DNA of 64,000 bases from Anaerolineae bacterium (lineage in GTDB: Bacteria; Chloroflexota; Anaerolineae; Anaerolineales; Villigracilaceae), in NCBI GenBank assembly GCA_021324435.1, contig JAJPIZ010000032.1:18646-82645 (forward strand). The letters run 5' to 3'. The notes under the pieces were generated by a model. The model saw only the letters and a program-made list of their open reading frames with translations, did not search any database and was not told where the DNA came from. Made by a program: the position numbers and the translations under genes. Positions 54,729-63,898 of this stretch are shown here, piece by piece; position 1 is the stretch's first letter, and each line of letters opens with the position of its first letter.

Positions 54729-56156
54729 ATGCCTGACCGACAAATTTATCTTCTTTCTCCAAAAGAACTCAGCCCTGAAACCATCGCCGTGGCCTTTGCC
54801 AAAACCTCGCGTTCGCCCGAATCATTTCGCGAGATTGCACAGGGCCTCACCGACGAAAAGTCCGCGCAGTTCCATGAGAAGTGGGTGGTGGGATACGGTC
54901 ACGCGTCCGTGGCCGAGCACGCAGTTCTGCATATCGCGTTTGAAAACGTCTCGCGGCTTGCGATTGAAAGCATCGAGTCGAATCGGCTGGCGTCTTACAC
55001 GGAAAAATCCACGCGCTATCAAAAATGGGGACCGGATGATTTCTTCATTCCAAGCGAATTGGATGGACATCCTCTGCGCGACGAATACATCGAAACTTGC
55101 CGCCTCTTGTTCGGGACCTATGGCCGGTCGCTCGACCCCGTGCGGACTCTCGTCCTTGGCCGCGCCCAGCGCCGCGAAAATGAATCGGACGAGGCGCTGG
55201 ATCGCCGCGTCCGTTCTCAATACGTGGATGTTTGTCGCTTCCTTCTGCCCGCCGCGTCGCTGGCCAATGTGGGCATGACGGCCAACGCGCGCGTGCTGGA
55301 AAATGTGATTCGCAAAATGCTCTCACATGAACTGGCTGAAGTCCGCGAGATCGGCGAACAGGTGAAGAGCGTGGCGCGCAGTGAAGTGCCCACGCTGGTC
55401 AAGTATGCGGATGTAGTGCCGTATCTTGTGGAAGCCCCCCTCCGTCTCCCTCCATTTTCGGAGAAAATGGAGGGAGTGCCCCGAAGGGGCGGGGGTGAAT
55501 GGTGTGAACTCATCGCTTACGACAAAGACGGCGAGAACAAGATCCTCGCCGCGGCGTTGTATCGCTTTAGTGACATCCCTTACGCGGACGCGTACATGCA
55601 CGTCAAGTCTTTGCCGGACGCGATGCGGGTTGACCTCGCCGAGGCATTGCTCGGCAAACTCGACAAGCACGATGTCCCTCTGCGCGAACTGGAATATTCG
55701 ACATACACATTTGATTTGGTCATGGATCAGGGCGCGTACGCCGAATTCAAACGTCACCGCATGATGACGCAGACGCCGCAGATGCTGACGACGCGGCTGG
55801 GATATGCGACCCCGCGTCTCATGACGGAGGCAGGCTTCGGGTCCGAGTATGAGGCGGCCATGAAATCTGCGGCTGAGATGTTCGAGAAGTTATATGAATT
55901 CAATCCGTGCGTCGCGCAGTACATTGTCCCCAATGGGTTCAATCGCCGCGTGCTGGCTCAATTCAATCTGCGCGAGGCGTATGCGTTTTGTCAATTGCGT
56001 TCCGCGCCGAACGCGCATTTTTCCATCCGCCGCGTCGCAAAGCGGATGTACGAGGAGTTAGGCCGCGTCCATCCGCTGTTGACGAAATATATGCGCTTGT
56101 CTGAGGAGACCTGGCAGGGGGTGGAGGAAAATTATTTTGCGGTTGATTCTGCATAA
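54729..56156 (+). CDS. thyX: Tandem ThyX-like flavin-dependent thymidylate synthase
   Basis: A 475-residue protein from ATG 54729 (AAAGGA upstream), twice the usual ThyX length and apparently two ThyX halves. The first half has GHASVAEHAVLHIAFENVSR and SNRLASYTEKSTRYQ, where RHR is replaced by SNR but the S..E.STRY part is intact. The second has FKRHRMMTQTPQMLTTRLGY, where RHR is kept but the rest is changed. The linker between them carries a palindromic repeat in frame (RLPPFSEKMEGVPRRGGG). ThyX makes dTMP using FAD and methylene-folate; whether this split-motif form is active is uncertain. Confidence 0.85.
   Translation: MPDRQIYLLSPKELSPETIAVAFAKTSRSPESFREIAQGLTDEKSAQFHEKWVVGYGHASVAEHAVLHIAFENVSRLAIESIESNRLASYTEKSTRYQKWGPDDFFIPSELDGHPLRDEYIETCRLLFGTYGRSLDPVRTLVLGRAQRRENESDEALDRRVRSQYVDVCRFLLPAASLANVGMTANARVLENVIRKMLSHELAEVREIGEQVKSVARSEVPTLVKYADVVPYLVEAPLRLPPFSEKMEGVPRRGGGEWCELIAYDKDGENKILAAALYRFSDIPYADAYMHVKSLPDAMRVDLAEALLGKLDKHDVPLRELEYSTYTFDLVMDQGAYAEFKRHRMMTQTPQMLTTRLGYATPRLMTEAGFGSEYEAAMKSAAEMFEKLYEFNPCVAQYIVPNGFNRRVLAQFNLREAYAFCQLRSAPNAHFSIRRVAKRMYEELGRVHPLLTKYMRLSEETWQGVEENYFAVDSA
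55435..55498. repeat. Family B palindrome in frame inside thyX
   Basis: CTCCCTCCATTTTC-gga-GAAAATGGAGGGAG is a perfect 14-bp hairpin, followed by GCCCCGAAGGGGC. It lies in the linker between the two ThyX halves and adds about 20 residues without breaking the frame. Confidence 0.85.
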
Positions 56157-56203
56157 GCTCTTGTGAATACATCGGCATAAAGCAAGACAGGCGCATGGCG
56201 ACA

Positions 56204-56569
56204 TCAGCGGAAGAAAGCATTGCTTATGCCGAATGCAAACAGACCTAAACAACCACAGGCAGTCAGAATACCCAGCGCCAGGCCGATGGCCCCGAGAGCC
56301 CTTTTTTCTTTCCGGGCCAGGCTCATAGCGCCGAGCGCGATTCCTATAACGCCAAGAAAGAATCCTGCGTACCTTATGAAATTGGCAATCGTCATTATGG
56401 AGGCGCTGCTGCTGAATGGATCGCGACTGCCAGTGAACCCGGCCATGAAACCAACCCCGGACACACCGCAGAAAAGCACAGCCCCGATGATGGATGTGAT
56501 CAGAGATGCCCGGCCAAAGCGTGCTACGGGAGGAGTTTGTTCAGGCGAAGTGTTTGCGCTGTCCGTCAT
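56204..56569 (-). CDS. DUF4190-like small membrane protein
   Basis: A 121-residue protein from ATG 56569 (AAGGAGG upstream) with a polar Thr/Pro/Glu N-terminus and two to three helices ([61 protein letters not shown]). Gly-rich helices with a basic loop resemble DUF4190. It starts 11 bases after the aldo/keto reductase stop codon. The function is unknown. Confidence 0.72.
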   Translation of the reverse strand: MTDSANTSPEQTPPVARFGRASLITSIIGAVLFCGVSGVGFMAGFTGSRDPFSSSASIMTIANFIRYAGFFLGVIGIALGAMSLARKEKRALGAIGLALGILTACGCLGLFAFGISNAFFR

Positions 56570-56580
56570 ATCGTCCTCCT

Positions 56581-57564
56581 TCACTCTTCGTCTTCCTCTT
56601 TTTCGATCCCGAATATGCGGTCTATGCGTTCCATGATCTCCGGTGTAAGTTTGGGCGCGACCTCGGTGGCCTTCATGTTCTCATGCACCTGTTCCACGCG
56701 GCTGGCCCCGGTGATGACCGTGCTGACGAACGGATTCTTCAAACACCACGCAATCGAAAGTTGCGCCAGCGTGCAGCCGAGTTCTTTTGCAATCGGTTCC
56801 AGCGCTTTGACCCTGGCAAGTTTATCCTGATCGGTCATTTGCTTGCGCAACCAGCTGTAACTTTTGAGCGAAGCGCGGCTGTCTTTGGGGATGCCGCTGT
56901 TGTATTTGCCGGATAAGAGTCCCGATGCCAGCGGGCTCCATGTGGTCGAGCCATAACCATATTCCTGGTAAAGCCGCGTGTATTCTTTTCCAAAGCGGGC
57001 GCGTTCGAACAGGTTGTATTGCGGCTGTTCCATGACCGGTTTATGCAGATGGTGTTTGTCCGCGATCTCGATGGCCTGCACGATGTCAGCCGCGGCCCAT
57101 TCGGATGTGCCCCAGTAAAATGCCTTGCCCTGTTCGATGATGTTGTGCATGGCCCACACGGTTTCTTCGATGGGCGTGAACGGATCGGGGCGATGACAAA
57201 AGATCAGGTCCACGTATTCCAGTTGAAGTCGCTGGAGAGAGCCGTTGATGCCCTCGAGCAGACGTTTGCGATTGAGCGTGTTGCGTTCGTTGACCGTGTC
57301 GAACAATCCCCAATAAAACTTAGTCGAAACCAGATAACTGCCGCGCCGCCATCCCAGTTTCTTCAACGCCGCGCCCATCACTTCTTCCGATTTGCCGCCC
57401 GCGTAGACTTCGGCATTGTCGAAAAAATTCACGCCCGCTTCATACGCCGCCGACATCATATCCGCCGCGGCCTTGACGTCTGCCTGATTGCTGAATGTGA
57501 CCCACGAGCCGAACGAGAGTTCGCTCACGCGAATGCCCGCGCGTCCCAGATGACGATATTCCAT
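56581..57564 (-). CDS. Aldo/keto reductase, Kv-beta-like (AKR6) type
   Basis: A 327-residue NADPH-dependent barrel. The catalytic set is visible as Asp in [11 protein letters not shown], the Tyr in the same motif, Lys in VSTKFYWG and His in IFCHRPDP. The cofactor region is [27 protein letters not shown] and GLSRKR-like [12 protein letters not shown] are typical of the potassium-channel beta-subunit branch. The substrate is unknown. Confidence 0.92.
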   Translation of the reverse strand: MEYRHLGRAGIRVSELSFGSWVTFSNQADVKAAADMMSAAYEAGVNFFDNAEVYAGGKSEEVMGAALKKLGWRRGSYLVSTKFYWGLFDTVNERNTLNRKRLLEGINGSLQRLQLEYVDLIFCHRPDPFTPIEETVWAMHNIIEQGKAFYWGTSEWAAADIVQAIEIADKHHLHKPVMEQPQYNLFERARFGKEYTRLYQEYGYGSTTWSPLASGLLSGKYNSGIPKDSRASLKSYSWLRKQMTDQDKLARVKALEPIAKELGCTLAQLSIAWCLKNPFVSTVITGASRVEQVHENMKATEVAPKLTPEIMERIDRIFGIEKEEDEE

Positions 57565-57613
57565 GTTCTCTCCTCTGAATAAGAATTGTATTTGCTTCTA
57601 TTATAATCATCTC

Positions 57614-58552
57614 ATGCGAAGGATCATTCTCTGCGTTGTTTTCTTTTTGACAGCCTGCACGCCGCAAAACTCAGACGCGACGCCGTTCGCCAAAAATCTT
57701 CAACCGTATCGAACCATCACCCCCAGCGCCGCCGCTTCACAACCGGACGGGTTGGCGGTCTCCGTTGAAACGCCTCTGCCTTCACCGACGCCGTTTACGT
57801 ACACGATCAAGTCGGGCGATACGTTGAGTCAGATCGCGGAGCGATATAACATTTCATTGGATGCACTGCTGGCGGCCAACCCAAACATTGACCCGAACGC
57901 GATGCCCGTAGGGAAGACTCTATTGATTCCAAGCAATCCACAAAACATCACAGGCGAGTCAACGCCGACCCCTGTTCCGTTTCCTGTTCAACAAATCGAA
58001 TGCTACCCGACGATAGATCGCGGGTTATGGTGCTTTGTGCTGGCCCACAATGATTCAAATGACTTCATGGAAAACGTCACTGCACAAATCACGCTGGTTG
58101 ATTCAAATGGAAAAATGATTTCAAGCCAGACCGCCCTGCTACCTCTCAACATCTTGCCGCCGGATACATCCCTGCCATTGGCGACTTACTTTTCGCCTGA
58201 TGTTCCATCCGATGCGAAGCCGCAAGTTCAAATCCTGACCGGCATTCGCTTACTTCCCGGCGATGAACGTTATTTGCCTGCCACAATTCAAAATACGTTG
58301 GTGAAAGTGGACTGGTCCGGGTTGAGCGCGCAAGTCAGCGGACAAGTCTTTTTGCCAGCCGATTCCAGGCCCGCCAAAATCATCTGGGTCGCGGCGACGG
58401 CTTACGATGAAACTGGCCGCGTCGTCGGCGTGCGACGATGGGAATCGAATGCGGGCCTCCAGCCGGGCGGAAGCCTGCCATTCGCGTTTATGCTCTCGAG
58501 CCTCGCAAGGAGAATCGAAAGCGTGGATTTCGCGATGGAGGCGAGACCGTAG
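57614..58552 (+). CDS. LysM-domain lipoprotein
   Basis: A 312-residue lipoprotein from ATG 57614 (lipobox FLTAC). A LysM domain spans about residues 70-118 (YTIKSGDTLSQIAERYNISLDALLAANPNIDPN...GKTLLIP), predicted to bind peptidoglycan. The C-terminal 190 residues look like a FxLYD-type or similar beta-sandwich (VLAHNDSNDFMENVTAQITLVDSNG). It is divergent from the reductase gene with 49 bases between starts, so their promoters must overlap. Confidence 0.86.
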   Translation: MRRIILCVVFFLTACTPQNSDATPFAKNLQPYRTITPSAAASQPDGLAVSVETPLPSPTPFTYTIKSGDTLSQIAERYNISLDALLAANPNIDPNAMPVGKTLLIPSNPQNITGESTPTPVPFPVQQIECYPTIDRGLWCFVLAHNDSNDFMENVTAQITLVDSNGKMISSQTALLPLNILPPDTSLPLATYFSPDVPSDAKPQVQILTGIRLLPGDERYLPATIQNTLVKVDWSGLSAQVSGQVFLPADSRPAKIIWVAATAYDETGRVVGVRRWESNAGLQPGGSLPFAFMLSSLARRIESVDFAMEARP

Positions 58553-58554
58553 AG

Positions 58555-58642
58555 CAGACGATGGACCATAGACGGTGGACGATTAAAAAGTGAAGACCGA
58601 GGATAAAGTTACCTCGGTCTTCGGTCTATCGTCCATCGTCTG
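58555..58642. repeat. Nested palindrome with terminator-like core
   Basis: Outer arms CAGACGATGGACCATAGAC / GGTCTATCGTCCATCGTCTG enclose an 11-bp stem GAAGACCGAGG / CCTCGGTCTTC. It lies between two converging genes and can terminate both, but the outer arms look like another dispersed repeat family (GACGATGGAC units). Confidence 0.8.
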
Positions 58643-58646
58643 AAAG

Positions 58647-60347
58647 CTATTTCCCTTCGATCCACATATATCGTTCCAGCGAAATATCAATCGGCGTCAG
58701 GACAAAACCTTTGATGTACGGCTTGACCAGTTCATACGAAAGCGAATGCACGGTGAATAACACCGGTGCATCGTTGATGATGATCTGCTCGGCCTGCTGA
58801 TACATCTGGATGCGTTTGGTCACATCCTGTTCGACGCGCGCGGCTTCGAGCAGCTTATCCAGTTCGGGGTTGGAGTAACCGCCGGTGTTTTGCTCGGAGC
58901 CGGTGTGGAATAAAACGTCCGCGAAGTTTTCGGGGTCGGGATAGTCCGCGCACCAGCCGTTGCCAAGCAGTTGGCCGTGATTGCCGGAATAGATTTGATC
59001 GTAATAGAAGTTTGGCTCGATCTTTTCGATGGTGATCGTCACGCCGAGATATTGTTTCCACATTTGGGCCATGGCCGCCACATCGGGACTGACATACGAG
59101 CCATAGCCCGCGTCGGTATAGACGATGGTCGGCAAGCCGGACGGGCCTCCGTATTTTGATTCGGCCAATAGTTGGCGCGCCCGCTGAGGGTCAAAGGGAA
59201 GACCGGCGAGATTCACGTTGAAGCCGGGCAGGCCGGGCGGATACGGCCCGATGGCAGGCAAAGCATGTCCGTTCATCACCACATCAATATATTTCCTGCG
59301 ATCAAAAGCCATCGTGAACGCCTGGCGCACTTTGACATCATCGAACGGCGGGCGCGTGGTATCAAAGGTGACATACCCCGTGCAGAGATCAACGCCGGTG
59401 TGAAGTTCGCTGTGAAGCGGTTCGGTGGGGTCGAGGAAGCGGTCAATCGAATACAACGAAACGCCGGCCATGTCCACATCGCCGGTCTCGTACAGGCTGG
59501 TGGGGTTGCCGCTGTATAAATTGATCACCACGTATGGGATGCCCGGACGGCCAAGATAAAAATCATCGTTGGCCTGATACACGATCTGTTTGCCGCTCTC
59601 CCATTTGATTAATTTATAAGGGCCGGTGCCGTTGGGATGATGCACCCAATCCGATCCGGACTCGACGTTGGATTTATCAACGATGAACGCGGTCGCGTAC
59701 GTGAGTTTCAGAAGGAAATATGGCTTGGGCGCGTCAATCGTGACTTCGAGCGTGTGCTCGTCGAGGGCTTTGAGTCCGCTGATGCTGGAGGCCGAGCCAT
59801 CATTCATTTCTTTTACGCCCACGATGTCGCTGAGATATGTCAGCACTGTGTCCGATTGGGTCTCCGGGTTGGCGGCGCGCTCCCATGAATAGATCACATC
59901 CTGCGCGGTGACGGGCCGTCCATCGTGGAACTTGGCGTTTGGCCGCAGATGAAAGGTGTACACGGTTCCACCTGTGCTGACATCCCAACTTTCGGCGAGG
60001 TCGGGAATCAAATTCAATTGCGGGTCGAACGCGACCAGGCCGCTGAAGACGAGTTTATCGCCCGAACCGTGTGTGGTGGCTGGATCATAATCGCGTAGAT
60101 TGGTGCTCTCGCCTCCTTCGAGGACGAGGGCCTGATCCAGTGGTACTTGAAGCGGGCGCGCAGCGGAGGCATTGCCTGCTGATAGAGTTGTGACAAGAAG
60201 CAGAGCGAATAACGCCGCGAGACTAACAACATGTCGTTGCGAGTCTTCGAGAAGCAATCTCCTCGTGACGAGAATAGATAACCTGGTTGGAGATTGCTTC
60301 GCGGCGCGCAGCGCCGCTCGCAACGACGTGGCAAATGTGATTTTCAT
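58647..60347 (-). CDS. ABC-type peptide substrate-binding protein (family 5)
   Basis: A 566-residue exported SBP_bac_5 protein (DppA/OppA-like): ATTHGSGDKLVFSGLVAFDPQ, the family signature TYTFHLRPNAKFHDGRPVTAQDVIYSWERA, and DVKVRQAFTMAFDRRKYID. The start ATG 60347 has AAAGGAGG upstream and overlaps the preceding stop (ATGA). Residues about 7-38, before the hydrophobic signal core, are encoded by a family A-prime palindrome. No permease or ATPase genes are nearby, so it is an orphan or shares a transporter. Confidence 0.92.
   Translation of the reverse strand: MKITFATSLRAALRAAKQSPTRLSILVTRRLLLEDSQRHVVSLAALFALLLVTTLSAGNASAARPLQVPLDQALVLEGGESTNLRDYDPATTHGSGDKLVFSGLVAFDPQLNLIPDLAESWDVSTGGTVYTFHLRPNAKFHDGRPVTAQDVIYSWERAANPETQSDTVLTYLSDIVGVKEMNDGSASSISGLKALDEHTLEVTIDAPKPYFLLKLTYATAFIVDKSNVESGSDWVHHPNGTGPYKLIKWESGKQIVYQANDDFYLGRPGIPYVVINLYSGNPTSLYETGDVDMAGVSLYSIDRFLDPTEPLHSELHTGVDLCTGYVTFDTTRPPFDDVKVRQAFTMAFDRRKYIDVVMNGHALPAIGPYPPGLPGFNVNLAGLPFDPQRARQLLAESKYGGPSGLPTIVYTDAGYGSYVSPDVAAMAQMWKQYLGVTITIEKIEPNFYYDQIYSGNHGQLLGNGWCADYPDPENFADVLFHTGSEQNTGGYSNPELDKLLEAARVEQDVTKRIQMYQQAEQIIINDAPVLFTVHSLSYELVKPYIKGFVLTPIDISLERYMWIEGK
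60233..60327. repeat. Family A-prime palindrome in frame inside the peptide-binding protein gene
   Basis: GTCGTTGCGAG...AGAAGCAATCTCC and GGAGATTGCTTC...CTCGCAACGAC are inverted arms with an extra GGCGCGCAGCGCC hairpin. The element is translated as about 32 residues of the signal-peptide n-region. Confidence 0.85.
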
Positions 60348-61702
60348 TGGTTGCCTCCTTTGCGTTTCTGCATGGCGATGACTGCGCCCAGGACCAAAAC
60401 GCCGACAACTAATAGCAAGGCGCAACACGTGAACGCCATGAGCAGAGTCAATGAAAGCGGTGGACCGGTTCGTGATGTTGGCGTTGGCGAAATTGGTGTT
60501 GGGAAGTTGAACGGCGTGGGCGTGACAGCCAACGGCGCGCCGGAGATCGGCACGATGGTCGGGACATACGTGGGAGTTGGAATCGCAGTGGGGTTGGCGG
60601 TGACCGCTCGCGGGGCGGCCCCGATCGCTTTTCTCCAGGCGTCCTCCAAACCGTCCACGTTGAATCCATAGGTTTGTGTCAGCGCGTCGTCCACGGTATT
60701 CCCATCGCGCAAAGAAACAAGCAGGGCAGTCATTTTCTGTTGGCCGTAGGTTCCGATCAAAAAGTTGACGAGGCTGAACGACTCGGCATACGAGAGATTG
60801 GCGCGGTCGCTGATCTCGGAGAACGCGCCGCTGATCGAACGCACGCTGAGCAGTTGATCTTGTTTGATGGCTTGATCGAGCGGCTCCTGAAATTGCGCGT
60901 CGAGCGGACCTTCGGAATAAACGGCCAGCCCTTCATTCAACCACTGCGGGACAAAACTGATGCAGGAAAACGTTAAGTGCCCGACTAACACGTGAGTCAG
61001 TTCATGCACCACCGTGCCGTGATCCCAATTGGTGGATGAAGCCGAGATGCCCATGATGAGGATGTTGTATTCGGGGAAGGCCTGCCCGCCCGTCCAGGAT
61101 GGCTCGTAGAGAATCGCATCCTTCAAATCCTGATAGTTGGGATACACATAAAGATCAATCGGCGCGTCGGCTTTGAGACCGGCCTGCTTTTCATTGCGGT
61201 CGAGACCGTCGAGGCCGGCCTTTAGTAAATCCTGCGCGAAGGCTGAGTCTTTTCCGTAATAATGCAGACGCAACATCCCGCCGCTGAGAGTCTGCCACGG
61301 ATGCACACTGTCGAGCCAGGTGACGGTCTTTTGATCGCTGACCGTTTCCGCGCCGGTCTCGTCAGTGTAGCGCCAGCGCCACCAAATCTGCGCGCCGGGC
61401 GGGAGCGAACCGGACTGGCGCATGTCCCACATCCAATCCACGTCCACCGTTTTGCCGGGCGTGATCTGCGGGTAGGCTTTGGCGATGACCGTTCCGCAGG
61501 TCTCTTCCTGATCGCCATACTCCAATACCACGGAGGTGATTCTCGATGCACTTGTGATCCTGGCGTGGAAGGTGATGTTGTTGGGGAAATCAAGCGTAGG
61601 CTGATCGTTCGTCACGTCCGCGGCGCGGGAGGCCGAGGCGGCTTGGAGGGGGAGGAGAAGGGAGATGATAAGAATGAACATAAGTGTATATTTCGTTTTC
61701 AT
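60344..61702 (-). CDS. Exported gluzincin-type metallopeptidase with C-terminal anchor
   Basis: A 452-residue protein: signal peptide (to ASASRA), a beta-rich region, then a peptidase-MA-like domain with HELTHVLVGH and, 20 residues on, LNEGLAVYSEG, giving the HEXXH...E zinc site. A Thr/Pro linker and a C-terminal helix follow (LTLLMAFTCCALLLVVGVLVLGAVI). The stop overlaps the start of the peptide-binding protein gene (ATGA), so a cell-surface protease and a peptide receptor are made together. Confidence 0.88.
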   Translation of the reverse strand: MKTKYTLMFILIISLLLPLQAASASRAADVTNDQPTLDFPNNITFHARITSASRITSVVLEYGDQEETCGTVIAKAYPQITPGKTVDVDWMWDMRQSGSLPPGAQIWWRWRYTDETGAETVSDQKTVTWLDSVHPWQTLSGGMLRLHYYGKDSAFAQDLLKAGLDGLDRNEKQAGLKADAPIDLYVYPNYQDLKDAILYEPSWTGGQAFPEYNILIMGISASSTNWDHGTVVHELTHVLVGHLTFSCISFVPQWLNEGLAVYSEGPLDAQFQEPLDQAIKQDQLLSVRSISGAFSEISDRANLSYAESFSLVNFLIGTYGQQKMTALLVSLRDGNTVDDALTQTYGFNVDGLEDAWRKAIGAAPRAVTANPTAIPTPTYVPTIVPISGAPLAVTPTPFNFPTPISPTPTSRTGPPLSLTLLMAFTCCALLLVVGVLVLGAVIAMQKRKGGNQ

Positions 61703-62046
61703 GTGGCCTCTCTGTGAATTCGATTATAGTCCTTGTTTCGCTTCAGTTTGCGTTGGTTGGCTACAAAAAGCATTAGTTAGGCAATCAAATTTTAGGGAAA
61801 CCATACTTGACTTTTGCCGTTAGAAGTTGTATTCTATAAGCAGAAAAGCAATAAGCAATCGACCTGTGTGGGGGAAGTCGTTCGGGTACCCCCCCAATAA
61901 AAAATATAAATTCAATCGCCGAGATCAGAAATGATTTGAAGCCTCTTCTGAGGGAACGATTCTGTGTGTTAATGATTCTTTCTGGCAGATAGTTACCACG
62001 GATAACTTGCTCAGACTGAACGATGTTTCGCAGTTAATTGGAGAGC
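61703..62046. promoter_or_regulatory. Intergenic region with a sigma-70-type promoter (61807-61835)
   Basis: This 344-base divergent gap has no gene. TTGACT and TATTCT separated by 17 bases (61807-61835) form a good plus-strand promoter for 62047..63423, giving a leader of about 200 bases. The leader includes a C-run (ACCCCCCCAAT near 61890) and no recognised riboswitch. Confidence 0.5.
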
Positions 62047-63423
62047 ATGATGATAAATACTCTGCACCGATGTTCCTGGCTGATTTTTATCGCCCTTCTG
62101 GTTGCTTGTGGAACCGCGCCAACGGCGTCAACTTCCCATCGGACACAGACCTTGCTCCCTCCGTCGTTGACACCGCTTCCAACTCTCGCGGCACCTCCCT
62201 CACCTTTTCCGCTTCCAACCATGCCGAATTTACCAATCTCGACTGTTCAGCCGACGCGGACTCCTCTGCCGGTATCGCTTCCCAAATTCCCATTAGATGG
62301 GTATGTCGTGCTCTTTAAAAAGGATAACGACTTGTACTTTCAAAATGGAAACAAGTTACCCGTCAAATTAGCCCACATTGAAGGAAGAACATATCCACCC
62401 TATTTCGTGATACTTTCCGACGATAACCAAAAGGTTGTTTTTTACCAAGACGACGGCAACATTTACTCGATCAACGCGGATGGGACAAAAGAACAAGTAG
62501 TGATCCCGAGTAATTGGTCGGATTCCCTCTCATCGGGGACATTTATGGGAGCTTTGGATTTCATTCCCAAGACCCATCTCTTGTTCTTTGAGGCGGTATT
62601 GTGCAAGGAGAAATCCTCAGTATCGTCATGTTCGACAATAATCTTCATAGCAGACGCGGATACAGGCAGAATTCGGAAACTGGCAGATCTAGGGCTGGCG
62701 CTTCAAAATTATGATCCCGGTATCCAGAATAATATTCGGTTTTCTCCGAACGGAAGGATGATGGCGGCAGGAACCACAGAAGGCATAAATATATTTACTC
62801 TGGAAGGCGAAATTATCCGTCAAAATGTCTTGCCGTTTACACCAAGCAAATCTGTTACGCCTTTTCCTTCACTTTTCTGGCTTCCCGATTCGAGTGGATT
62901 AATCGCGGCACTTCCCACGCAACTTCACCCTGACCCATTTTATATAGATGGCAATGCCCCTGCCTATGCCATTTGGCGTTACAAGATTGGCGACAATTCA
63001 ATGGTTCAAATCCCGTTTGACCCACCTGTGGCAGGCGCGTTTGAAGTTTCTCCCGATGGAAACTGGATCGTTTATGGAGGTATCAGCTCAGCTGAAACTG
63101 AACTCTATCTTGGGAATCTTAGCGATGGCATTACAAAGGTCTTTGGGGATGATCTTATGAGAAATTATCAATGGAGTTCTGATAGCAAGCATTTTATTCA
63201 TGGAAATGTCGTTGTAATCTCATTTGACAAGCCACCTGTTTTTGGAGGGGGAAGTACTCAGTGGATTGATTCTAACCATTTCATTTACCTTGATACTCCA
63301 GACAATAATCCTCTAATTCAGCAAGGAAGAGTTCTTGTTGCTGAAATTAGACAGGATAAAGTCTACTATTACGAAACTGGGCTTACTTATTTGAGCATAA
63401 TAGTGATTGCGCCGAGGCAGTAA
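62047..63423 (+). CDS. Lipoprotein with TolB/WD40-like beta-propeller
   Basis: A 458-residue lipoprotein from ATG 62047 (or 62050; GGAG upstream). The lipobox is LLVACG, followed by a Pro/Thr linker of about 55 residues. The rest has propeller-like repeats such as LSDDNQKVVFYQDDGNIYSINADGTKE, FSPNGRMMAAG and VSPDGNWIVYGG. No enzyme motif is visible. Base composition is more AT-rich than the housekeeping part of the window. The function is unknown; likely a surface binding protein. Confidence 0.75.
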   Translation: MMINTLHRCSWLIFIALLVACGTAPTASTSHRTQTLLPPSLTPLPTLAAPPSPFPLPTMPNLPISTVQPTRTPLPVSLPKFPLDGYVVLFKKDNDLYFQNGNKLPVKLAHIEGRTYPPYFVILSDDNQKVVFYQDDGNIYSINADGTKEQVVIPSNWSDSLSSGTFMGALDFIPKTHLLFFEAVLCKEKSSVSSCSTIIFIADADTGRIRKLADLGLALQNYDPGIQNNIRFSPNGRMMAAGTTEGINIFTLEGEIIRQNVLPFTPSKSVTPFPSLFWLPDSSGLIAALPTQLHPDPFYIDGNAPAYAIWRYKIGDNSMVQIPFDPPVAGAFEVSPDGNWIVYGGISSAETELYLGNLSDGITKVFGDDLMRNYQWSSDSKHFIHGNVVVISFDKPPVFGGGSTQWIDSNHFIYLDTPDNNPLIQQGRVLVAEIRQDKVYYYETGLTYLSIIVIAPRQ

Positions 63424-63493
63424 ATTCAATCGAGCAGGTTACATAAATGATGTGCCATATATTTGTCTAGCACACATTGACAGGGAGATACAA

Positions 63494-63898
63494 ATGAACG
63501 CTAAGTCGAACAAAATATATCATTTTTGGAAAACTCTTGCCGCTCTGCTTTTAGTTCTTTGCATTAATTCTGTCACCAGTACAACAAATGCCTCCGCGTC
63601 TAAATTTACTTCAACATTTTCTACGGGATCTACTACTGATGCGGTTAGGCAACATATGCTTGACATTGCTTACCTATATGCTCATCATCGCTGGCAGGCG
63701 ACTGTGACCAATGTTATACATCCGCCCTATAGCTTTGAATGCGAAAACAGACTCTGTGAACAAGACCATATTACTAGGAAACAAATTTGGAGTTATGCCA
63801 ATAACTGGCTGGGCGACCTAGATGAAAATGCAATGCAAATATGGGTGGACACTCCAGCATGGATATCTACGCAAGAAGGAACCTATAATGAAGGGTAA
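63494..63898 (+). CDS. Exported protein of unknown function, probably truncated by an insertion sequence
   Basis: From ATG 63494 (AGGGAG upstream) the frame gives 134 residues with a signal peptide (LAALLLVLCINSVTSTTNASA) and a soluble part with two Cys (FECENRLCEQDH) and many aromatic residues. The stop TAA falls just where the left end of an IS3-type element seems to begin (TAACCATCCCC). The C-terminus is therefore probably lost or replaced. AT-rich composition matches the preceding lipoprotein gene. No family is recognised. Confidence 0.6.
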   Translation: MNAKSNKIYHFWKTLAALLLVLCINSVTSTTNASASKFTSTFSTGSTTDAVRQHMLDIAYLYAHHRWQATVTNVIHPPYSFECENRLCEQDHITRKQIWSYANNWLGDLDENAMQIWVDTPAWISTQEGTYNEG

